DNA from: an uncultured Bacteroidota bacterium
Lineage (GTDB): Bacteria; Bacteroidota; Bacteroidia; Bacteroidales; SZUA-534
Length of the DNA stretch: 6,365 bases
Direction of reading: 5' to 3'
Assembly (NCBI GenBank): GCA_937900725.1
Contig: CALCFP010000256.1
Coordinates: forward strand, 1-6,365
Shown: in pieces, positions 1 to 5,855 of the stretch
How the letters are laid out: every line of letters begins with the position of its first letter
Position numbering within the stretch: position 1 is the first letter of the stretch
The notes under the pieces: generated by a model
Seen by the model: the letters and a program-made list of their open reading frames with translations, nothing else
The model's database searches: none
Told to the model about the DNA's origin: nothing
Program-made: the position numbers and the translations under genes

Positions 1-1
1 T

Positions 2-10
2 TACTTTTGC
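2..10 (+). promoter_or_regulatory. Bacteroidetes-type -7 promoter element upstream of the TonB-dependent receptor
   Basis: TACTTTTGC matches the Bacteroidetes sigma-factor -7 consensus TAnnTTTG exactly. It ends 30 bases before the ATG at 41, which would give a short leader of roughly 20 to 25 bases. The matching -33 element (TTTG/TTG) would lie left of the window and cannot be checked. This supports the receptor being the first gene of its transcript. Confidence 0.6.
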
Positions 11-40
11 TTGTATTAAACGACTAAATTGGTAGTGGTA

Positions 41-2503
41 ATGAGCAAGAAAAAGAAAAAAAGCAAGTTGAAGTTCTATATTTTGGGTATATTGGCAGTG
101 TTGCTTATAGTTGGAGGTTTTGTCGGCTATAGCATTTATTCCGACAATCTGCTGCCAAAGACTCACTTCAACGAGATTGACAAGCCACAGACCATAGGCT
201 CGCTTCTGAACAGCATTCTTCATCAAAACGACATCGACTACAAGATTGTCGATAGTCAGATAGTGCTTTTCAAATCAGAATATCAAGCAAAAGAGTATCA
301 CTGTTCAGGTTTTCTGTTAGACCATCGCAATTCAGAAAGCATAATCAACGGCTCCATATATGTAGCCGACCTCGGCATAGGAACAATATCCAACAACTAC
401 GGTTATTATTCAATGCTCCTGCCGGAAGGCGTTCATCACATAAGATTCTACAGTCTGGGGTACAAATTGCAAGACACCACTATCGACATCAAGGGCGACA
501 TTTCGCTTAACGCGAAACTCGAGCCTGTCTCGTACCAAATGGGCGAAATCATGGTGACAGACACTAGCAGCAAGGATTTCATGGAATCAGCAATGAGCAT
601 GATAGCAAAACTGACCACAAAGCAGCTCAAAGAACTGCCAAATGTCCTTGGCGAACATGATGCCTTGCGCAACCTAGACCTAATGTCCGGACTTCAGATG
701 AGCGAGTTCTCGACGAGCAACATATGCGTAAGAGGCGGCACCGGCAACCAGACCACATTTCTAATGGATGAAGCCAACATATACAATGCATCACACTTTG
801 GAGGATTTTCATCGGTATTCAACCCCGATGTGGTCAACCATATCAACATATACAAGAACGAACTGCCGGCAAGCGAGTCCGGCTCGCTGTCATCGGTTAT
901 CGACGTGAGGCTTCGCGATGGCGACATGCAGCAATGGCACGCTTCGGGGACAATAGGCCTGCTGACAGCCAGGGCACTTGTCGAAGGTCCGCTGAAAAAA
1001 GACAAGTCGTCGATACTGCTTGCCGTAAGACGCACATACGCCGACAAGGTTTTTGCACCGTTTTGGGAAAACCGCAACTTCAACTTGAAGTTCTACTACT
1101 ACGACATCAATTTCAAGTTCAACTACAAATTCAACGAAAGGAACAGGCTATACTGGTCGTGGTACTCGGGCGCCGACAAACTCGACCATTCAATGTACCT
1201 GAAGAGCATGAGCTACATAACCACCTTGCGGCTCAACCACATTTTCGGCGAGCACCTATTCTGCAACCTGTCAATCATTGGTTCCCAGAACAGGACCAAC
1301 CTGTCGAACTTTTACTACAACGGCGCTTTCAAATGGCAATCGATTTGCTGGGATACAAAAGCAAAAATAGACTTCACGCACCACGCAAACGAACACATAA
1401 GCCTCAACTACGGATGGCAGGCATCGTTCTACAGTTTGGAACCATTTGACTTGTCGTCAGACGAGGAAGAAACTTCATTCAGAAATGCCCGAATACACGC
1501 GCAGCCGATATTCAACCAAGGCATCTATCTTGTTCAGAAATACAAATTAGGCGCCATGCTGTCGTTCAACATTGGTCTAAGAGGCAACATATTCAAAGGC
1601 CTGACAAACTACAAGAACGAAAGCGACTCGACAATCATATACCCTGAATGGAACTTCACTGTAAACTACAAAGTCTCGGACAATCTGCTGATAAAGTTCA
1701 ACGCTTCTTCAAAAACGCAACCAATCCACCAACTACAAGTCAGTTCGTACGGCATAACCATAAACCGGTGGATGCCGTCGAACAACAGGTACATGCCCGA
1801 ACGCAGCCACAACGGGTCAATAAGTTTCAACTACAAGGCAACTGAATGGCTCAACACAACTGCGAACATTTATGCACGCAAGATGGAAAACCTGATAGAA
1901 ACGATGCAGGAAATGAGGCTCATCTACGAGATTGACCCTGAGAAGCACGTCCACCACTCGTCGGCAGAAGCGACCGGCTGCGAATTGACTGCAAACATGA
2001 ACTTCAACAAGTTGCACGTATCAACATCATACGACTACACTAACTCGATGTGGCTTACGCAAGGGCTGAACGACGGCAAACGCTATCCGGCATCTTTCAT
2101 ACGGAAACATTCGTTCAACATCGTCGGCACATACTACTTGAACAGCCGCGTCAAACTTTCGATGGCATGGCAGATAGCATCCGGCATACCATACACTACG
2201 GCCGTAGGCAAATATGTGATTGACGGGAAAACAGTGCTCCAATTCGACGAGAAAAAAATAAACACCACAAAACTGCCAAACTACAACCGGCTTGACGCAA
2301 GCATCGACATTGAGGGCAAGCATAACGGCACAAAACGCTGGAGCAGTTACTGGAATTTCGCAATCTACAACGTGTATGCACGCAAGAATCCACTCGGTGT
2401 CGCATATTTCATGACAGACGAGCACGGCAACACTACATTCAAACCAGGGTTCTATTATTTCTACCAGTTTGTGCCTTCGCTGTCATACAGATTCGTGTTT
2501 TAG
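41..2503 (+). CDS. TonB-dependent outer-membrane receptor with STN-like and carboxypeptidase-regulatory-like N-terminal domains
   Basis: This is a probable outer-membrane beta-barrel transporter powered by TonB; its substrate is unknown. Domains in order: lysine-rich start (residues 3-11) and a hydrophobic segment (about 12-31); a short STN-like segment (about 42-78, ending DSQIVLFK); a CarboxypepD_reg-like beta-sandwich (about 86-172) with the typical SNNYGYYSMLLPEG and SLGY motifs, ending in GEIMVT; a plug domain (about 185-292) with NICVRGGTGNQTTFLMDE and the following IDVRLRDG; then a barrel rich in aromatic residues and alternating strands to the end. The last residues, PSLSYRFVF, form the expected final beta-strand with a terminal Phe. 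At 820 aa it is a normal size for a non-SusC receptor. I chose ATG 41 over an in-frame TTG at 29 because the lysine stretch directly follows it and the promoter spacing fits. There is no clear signal peptidase I site after the hydrophobic segment, which is odd for an outer-membrane protein. No SusD-like gene follows; a terminator does. Confidence 0.93.
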   Translation: MSKKKKKSKLKFYILGILAVLLIVGGFVGYSIYSDNLLPKTHFNEIDKPQTIGSLLNSILHQNDIDYKIVDSQIVLFKSEYQAKEYHCSGFLLDHRNSESIINGSIYVADLGIGTISNNYGYYSMLLPEGVHHIRFYSLGYKLQDTTIDIKGDISLNAKLEPVSYQMGEIMVTDTSSKDFMESAMSMIAKLTTKQLKELPNVLGEHDALRNLDLMSGLQMSEFSTSNICVRGGTGNQTTFLMDEANIYNASHFGGFSSVFNPDVVNHINIYKNELPASESGSLSSVIDVRLRDGDMQQWHASGTIGLLTARALVEGPLKKDKSSILLAVRRTYADKVFAPFWENRNFNLKFYYYDINFKFNYKFNERNRLYWSWYSGADKLDHSMYLKSMSYITTLRLNHIFGEHLFCNLSIIGSQNRTNLSNFYYNGAFKWQSICWDTKAKIDFTHHANEHISLNYGWQASFYSLEPFDLSSDEEETSFRNARIHAQPIFNQGIYLVQKYKLGAMLSFNIGLRGNIFKGLTNYKNESDSTIIYPEWNFTVNYKVSDNLLIKFNASSKTQPIHQLQVSSYGITINRWMPSNNRYMPERSHNGSISFNYKATEWLNTTANIYARKMENLIETMQEMRLIYEIDPEKHVHHSSAEATGCELTANMNFNKLHVSTSYDYTNSMWLTQGLNDGKRYPASFIRKHSFNIVGTYYLNSRVKLSMAWQIASGIPYTTAVGKYVIDGKTVLQFDEKKINTTKLPNYNRLDASIDIEGKHNGTKRWSSYWNFAIYNVYARKNPLGVAYFMTDEHGNTTFKPGFYYFYQFVPSLSYRFVF

Positions 2504-2572
2504 CCAAGTGTGCCTGCCCTTTCAGAGCCAGACAAAGCACCTTGCGGATGCGGATTTGAACAAAAAGTTGAT

Positions 2573-2611
2573 AAAAAACGGGATTTCAAATGAGCAAATA
2601 CCGTTTTTTTT
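2573..2611 (+). terminator. Rho-independent terminator after the TonB-dependent receptor
   Basis: AAAAAACGG (2573-2581) pairs with CCGTTTTTT (2601-2609), and the T-run continues to 2611. Inside, after a G/A mismatch, ATTT (2583-2586) pairs with AAAT (2596-2599), leaving a 9-base loop. The left arm is an A-run, so the same hairpin could also terminate minus-strand transcription. It separates the receptor from the downstream envelope genes. GC pairs are few (three), so strength is uncertain. Confidence 0.7.
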
Positions 2612-2623
2612 ATCCTTTTTGAC

Positions 2624-2632
2624 TATATTGCC
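2624..2632 (+). promoter_or_regulatory. Possible degenerate -7 promoter element upstream of the START-like gene
   Basis: TATATTGCC resembles the Bacteroidetes TAnnTTTG element, with a spacer one base shorter and one mismatch. It lies 29 bases before the ATG at 2662, close to the spacing of the better promoter at the left edge. A promoter is expected here because a terminator lies immediately upstream. No convincing -33 TTTG at about 19 bases upstream was seen beyond the T-run of the terminator. Confidence 0.3.
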
Positions 2633-2661
2633 ACCTAATCACTAATGAATAATGACCAAAA

Positions 2662-3042
2662 ATGGCAAAAAAGCAATTGACACTGGAATACCATTTCAAC
2701 ACCACGCCCAAAGTGTTGTTTCCGCGTATAAGCACGGCAGATGGTCTGAATGAATGGTTTGCCGATGAAGTAAAAGTTGACGAAAAGACATTCGTATTCA
2801 AATGGGATAAGGAAGAACGCTGTGCCGAACTGATATTTCTGAAAGACTGCAAAGCTGTGAGGTTCCATTGGACTGACGACGAAGACAACGAATCGTTTTT
2901 CGAGTTTAAACTGACTACAACAGAACTTACTGACGACCTGGCATTGGAAATAACCGATTTTGTGGAGGCAGACGAAATGACAGAGACTGAAGAACTTTGG
3001 AATGCCCAAATATCAGACCTAAAACGCATTTTAGGGGCATAA
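2662..3042 (+). CDS. START-like domain protein (AHSA1/SRPBCC fold)
   Basis: This small, acidic, soluble protein of 126 aa has no signal peptide or membrane segment, so it is expected in the cytoplasm. The pattern is that of the helix-grip START/SRPBCC fold as found in AHSA1-like and Bacteroidetes START-like proteins: an opening strand (residues 5-12), then STADGLNEWFADEV (24-37) matching the family's small helix and Trp-Phe motif, alternating beta-strands to about residue 100, and a closing long helix ELWNAQISDLKRILGA (111-126) that would pack on the sheet. Such folds form a cavity for hydrophobic ligands, but no ligand or reaction is known for this group and none can be read from the residues. 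The ATG at 2662 follows an A-rich leader (ACCAAAA) without a Shine-Dalgarno sequence. The LPS-transport permease gene follows after 52 bases with no terminator, so the two are probably cotranscribed. Confidence 0.85.
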   Translation: MAKKQLTLEYHFNTTPKVLFPRISTADGLNEWFADEVKVDEKTFVFKWDKEERCAELIFLKDCKAVRFHWTDDEDNESFFEFKLTTTELTDDLALEITDFVEADEMTETEELWNAQISDLKRILGA

Positions 3043-3059
3043 AATCAGCATAAAATCTG

Positions 3060-3069
3060 TAATATTGCA
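3060..3069 (+). promoter_or_regulatory. Weak -7-like element upstream of the permease gene
   Basis: TAATATTGCA differs from TAnnTTTG by one base (ATTG for TTTG) and ends 25 bases before the ATG at 3095. No TTG-type -33 element is visible at the right distance. The gene may simply be read from the upstream promoter; this would be an internal promoter if active. Confidence 0.2.
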
Positions 3070-3072
3070 TTC

Positions 3073-3089
3073 TCCATGTCAGGCATGGA
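3073..3089 (+). other. Small hairpin just before the permease start
   Basis: TCCATG (3073-3078) and CATGGA (3084-3089) form a perfect 6-bp inverted repeat around the loop TCAGG. It ends 5 bases before the ATG at 3095, where it would sit in the ribosome footprint of the messenger RNA. It has no T-run, so it is not a terminator. It may influence translation of the permease, or may be chance. Confidence 0.35.
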
Positions 3090-3102
3090 TATGAATGATT
3101 AA
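3076..3102 (+). other. Eight-codon open frame overlapping the permease start
   Basis: ATG at 3076 opens a frame encoding MSGMDMND and stops at TAA 3100-3102, seven bases past the first base of the permease ATG (3095) and in a different frame. It contains three in-frame ATGs (3076, 3085, 3091). If translated it could couple ribosomes to the permease start, but nothing in the sequence proves translation, and it overlaps the small hairpin. Confidence 0.15.
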
Positions 3103-4648
3103 ATACCAGATAGTGAAAAAGTTATATAAGTTTATCCTTAAATCATACATAGGTCCGTTCATACTGACTTTCTTCATAGCAATGTTCATATTGCTGATGC
3201 AGTTATTGTGGCGATACCTTGACGATATTGTCGGGAAAGGACTTGGAATAGGCGTAATATCAGAACTTATGCTATATTTCTGCAGCAGCCTTGTGCCTAT
3301 GGCACTGCCACTTGCCGTTCTGCTGAGCTCGATTATGACCTTCGGCAATATGGCCGAACACTACGAACTGATGGCAATAAAATCGGCAGGCATCTCGCTT
3401 GTGAAGATAATGAAGCCACTGGTTTTCTTTGTCATCATTGTAAGTTGCTGCGCATTCCTGTTCTCAAACAACATCATGCCATACACCAACCTTAAAATGA
3501 AGACCCTGCTGTATGACATAAAGCAGCAAAAGCCAGAAGTGTCGATAACAGAAGGTGTGTTCAGCGATGCCATTGACGACTACACCATAAAGGTCGGACG
3601 CAAAAGCCACAAAGGCCCAATGCTTTACGACATAATGATATACAACCATACAGATAACAATGGCAATCGAGATGTCACACTCGCCGACTCCGGCACAATG
3701 ATCATCACCGCAGACAAACGCTATATGGTGCTGACGCTGTACGATGGCGCAAACTACGTTGAAGAAACCGAAAAGAAACGGCACCGCAGGGAAGACAAGG
3801 AATACCCACAACGCACCACTCGCTTCAAGGAAGAACGTTTTGCCATAGACATGTCGGGCATGAGTTTTGAACGCTCAGACGAATCGTTGTACAAAAGCGG
3901 CGCAGCAATGCTTAACCTGAGCCAACTTCAATACACAACCGACTCGCTGAACAACAATTTCAATAACGAGACCAATGGCTACCTCTCAAATTTGGAAAGG
4001 GGCAACTACTTCAAGAAAATGAACTACAACAAGGAAGACAGCCTCTGGTACCAGACAGCAAACAATTCCGCATCAACTTACATAAACATCGACTCCGCAG
4101 TAATGGCACTGTCGACAGTTGACCGTAGTGGCGTAATCGGCTACGCCATGGGATACGCCCGCGATGCGAAAAACTACATTTCACAAGCAGAGTCGACATT
4201 GCTAGGCAGGCAAAATACAATAAAGAAATACGAGATTGAATGGCACCGAAAATTCACGCTTTCAATAGCATGTTTGCTGCTGTTTTTCATAGGCGCACCA
4301 CTTGGCGCAATCATCCGCAAAGGCGGCATCGGAACTCCAATAGTGATATCGGTGCTTTTCTTCGTAATCTACTATGTGGTAAACATAAGTGGCGAGAAAT
4401 CGGCAAAGATGGGCAAATGGCCAGCCTGGCTGGGAATGTGGATTTCGACAATGATATTCATGCCTATGGGTATTTTCCTCACATACAAGGCCGTAAAGGA
4501 CGCCACATTCATGGAACTGAGCACCTACACCGATTTCTTCAGAAAAATATATGGCAAACTGATGGAAACGGCTACAGCCCAAAAGATTGCATCATTCTTT
4601 GAATCGAGAAAGCAAAGGAAAAACAATGCAAGTGCCAAGCAACAATAA
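3095..4648 (+). CDS. LptF/LptG family permease (LPS export ABC transporter membrane subunit)
   Basis: This is an inner-membrane subunit of the LptB2FG transporter, which extracts lipopolysaccharide and passes it to the periplasmic bridge. Six membrane segments are visible: about residues 18-40, 54-84, 104-125, 387-407, 413-432 and 443-467, split 3+3 around a periplasmic region, as in the family. Signature stretches are HYELMAIKSAGIS (89-101), the cytoplasmic coupling region that contacts LptB, and EWHRKFTLSIACLLLFFIGAPLGAII (382-407) opening TM4. The periplasmic part (about 126-386) holds the beta-jellyroll plus an extra, mostly helical and polar stretch (about 260-385). At 517 aa the protein is well above the roughly 360 aa of the E. 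coli proteins; longer forms are usual in Bacteroidetes. It cannot be assigned to LptF rather than LptG from this alone, so no symbol is given. ATG 3095 is chosen because an in-frame TGA lies directly before it (3092-3094). The polar C-terminal tail overlaps the next gene by 23 bases. Confidence 0.92.
   Translation: MIKYQIVKKLYKFILKSYIGPFILTFFIAMFILLMQLLWRYLDDIVGKGLGIGVISELMLYFCSSLVPMALPLAVLLSSIMTFGNMAEHYELMAIKSAGISLVKIMKPLVFFVIIVSCCAFLFSNNIMPYTNLKMKTLLYDIKQQKPEVSITEGVFSDAIDDYTIKVGRKSHKGPMLYDIMIYNHTDNNGNRDVTLADSGTMIITADKRYMVLTLYDGANYVEETEKKRHRREDKEYPQRTTRFKEERFAIDMSGMSFERSDESLYKSGAAMLNLSQLQYTTDSLNNNFNNETNGYLSNLERGNYFKKMNYNKEDSLWYQTANNSASTYINIDSAVMALSTVDRSGVIGYAMGYARDAKNYISQAESTLLGRQNTIKKYEIEWHRKFTLSIACLLLFFIGAPLGAIIRKGGIGTPIVISVLFFVIYYVVNISGEKSAKMGKWPAWLGMWISTMIFMPMGIFLTYKAVKDATFMELSTYTDFFRKIYGKLMETATAQKIASFFESRKQRKNNASAKQQ
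4614..4619 (+). promoter_or_regulatory. Shine-Dalgarno-like site for the GT4 gene
   Basis: AAAGGA lies inside the end of the permease gene, 6 bases before ATG 4626. It decides the start of the glycosyltransferase: the frame is open upstream to a TTG at 4587, but that codon has no comparable site and would add 13 residues unlike the family's N-terminus. Confidence 0.55.
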
Positions 4649-5855
4649 CCGTCCGCTGCGCATTCTTGTCATCTGCAACAAAATGCCTTATCCTTCAAAT
4701 GACGGAGGGACCATAGCCACCCTGAACATGATTATGGGCCTTGCCGCACAAGGCAACGAGGTTGACGTTCTCGCCATGCAGACACAAAAGCACAATTTTC
4801 CGATTGAGAAACTGTCGCCAGAACTGACAAAAAACATAAGATGGCACTCTGTGTGGATTGATACCGACATAAAAATAAGCAAACTGATTGGCAACCTGCT
4901 GTTCTCAAACAAGCCATACAACGCCGAACGTTTTGTCTCGGATGAATTCAACACAAAACTTATCTGGCTTCTGCAAAACAAATACGACCTTGTACAACTT
5001 GAAGGCCTATACCTGTCATGCTACATACCAACAATAAGGAAATGCACCAAAGCCAAAATCGCCTTGCGCGCCCACAATGTTGAATGGCAAATATGGCAAC
5101 GTATGGCGGAAACAGAAAACAACCCGCTCAAGAAATTCTACAAGAGCATATTAAGCAAACGGGTACGCAATCTCGAACTGTCTACACTAAAGGACATTGA
5201 CCTGCTTGTGCCTATAACCCAAAATGATGCCGACAAATTGCCATTCGACAAAAAACGCACATTCGTGGCACCAACAGGGATAGAACCGCAGAAATTCGTA
5301 CCAGACAATCCGCCTCTTGACAAAAACACATTCTTCTACATCGGCGCACTTGACTGGGAACCAAACCAAGAAGCCATTTTATGGTTTGTGCGCAATGTAT
5401 GGTCAGACATTCAATTACTACACCCTGAATGGACATTTCACATTGCAGGACGCAATGCCTCAGACAGTTTTGCACACGAACTGAACAAATATCAAGTCGT
5501 GTTTGAAGGTCAAGTTCCAAGCGCAAGAGAATTCATAAGCAAACACAATGTAATGATTGTCCCCCTGCTATCAGGCAGCGGAATGCGCATTAAAATAATC
5601 GAAGCCATGGCCCATAGCCGTTGCGTAATAACCACACCCGTTGGAGCGGAGGGCATTGATGCCGAAAACGGCAAAAACATTCTTATAGGTGAATCTCCAA
5701 ACGAACTGAAACTTCATATTTTAAAGGTAATGGACAATCCTGACTACGCCAACAAAATAGCAAAAGAAGCGTACTGCTTTACAAACTTGAAATTCAACAA
5801 TCGACAAATAATAAACGGACTAAACGACTTCTACAAGCAATGGCTACAACGCTGA
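4626..5855 (+). CDS. Glycosyltransferase, GT4 (group 1) type, GT-B fold
   Basis: This cytoplasmic enzyme of 409 aa is predicted to transfer a sugar from an activated nucleotide donor to a lipid-linked or glycan acceptor; donor and acceptor are unknown. The N-terminal acceptor-side Rossmann domain begins LRILVICNKMPYPSNDGGTI (11-30), with the usual glycine pair (27-28) after the first strand, and includes LRAHNVEW (147-154). A linker around VAPTGIEPQKF (214-224) leads to the C-terminal donor domain with FYIGALDWEPNQEA (237-250), FHIAG (271-275) and VPLLSGSGMRIKIIEAMAHS (312-331). Glu326 fits the second Glu of the family's E-x7-E motif; the first Glu is replaced by Ser318, as in the subgroup carrying a GSGxRxKxxEAMA pattern. 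No membrane segment is seen. It overlaps the LPS-export permease by 23 bases and the next glycosyltransferase by 16, so the three are probably translated together. A role in LPS, capsule or exopolysaccharide assembly is inference from the neighbours. Confidence 0.9.
   Translation: MQVPSNNNRPLRILVICNKMPYPSNDGGTIATLNMIMGLAAQGNEVDVLAMQTQKHNFPIEKLSPELTKNIRWHSVWIDTDIKISKLIGNLLFSNKPYNAERFVSDEFNTKLIWLLQNKYDLVQLEGLYLSCYIPTIRKCTKAKIALRAHNVEWQIWQRMAETENNPLKKFYKSILSKRVRNLELSTLKDIDLLVPITQNDADKLPFDKKRTFVAPTGIEPQKFVPDNPPLDKNTFFYIGALDWEPNQEAILWFVRNVWSDIQLLHPEWTFHIAGRNASDSFAHELNKYQVVFEGQVPSAREFISKHNVMIVPLLSGSGMRIKIIEAMAHSRCVITTPVGAEGIDAENGKNILIGESPNELKLHILKVMDNPDYANKIAKEAYCFTNLKFNNRQIINGLNDFYKQWLQR

Noticed and set aside
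29..40. TTG start four codons before the ATG of the TonB receptor
   Set aside because: It adds only MVVV before a normal lysine-rich start, and the ATG at 41 is the stronger codon.
694..1083. 129-codon minus-strand frame inside the TonB receptor gene
   Set aside because: It is the antisense shadow of the conserved plug and early barrel coding sequence, and its translation shows no recognisable domain.
934..1449. 171-codon plus-strand frame inside the receptor gene
   Set aside because: It is Arg- and Gln-rich out-of-frame reading of barrel codons, with no family resemblance and no start context.
2543..2555. Tandem TGCGGA TGCGGA T between the receptor gene and its terminator
   Set aside because: Two copies of a 6-base unit are too little to call a repeat element.
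2504..2661. Possible small RNA or riboswitch in the 158-base gap after the receptor
   Set aside because: Apart from the terminator and a weak promoter element I see no structured or conserved RNA motif.
2610..3029. Two long minus-strand frames opposite the START-like gene
   Set aside because: They are Ser/Val- and Phe/Cys-rich antisense translations of an acidic gene that itself matches a family fold well.
4587..4625. TTG start 13 codons before the GT4 ATG
   Set aside because: It has no ribosome-binding site and lies deeper in the permease gene. The ATG at 4626 has AAAGGA at good spacing and gives the expected N-terminus.
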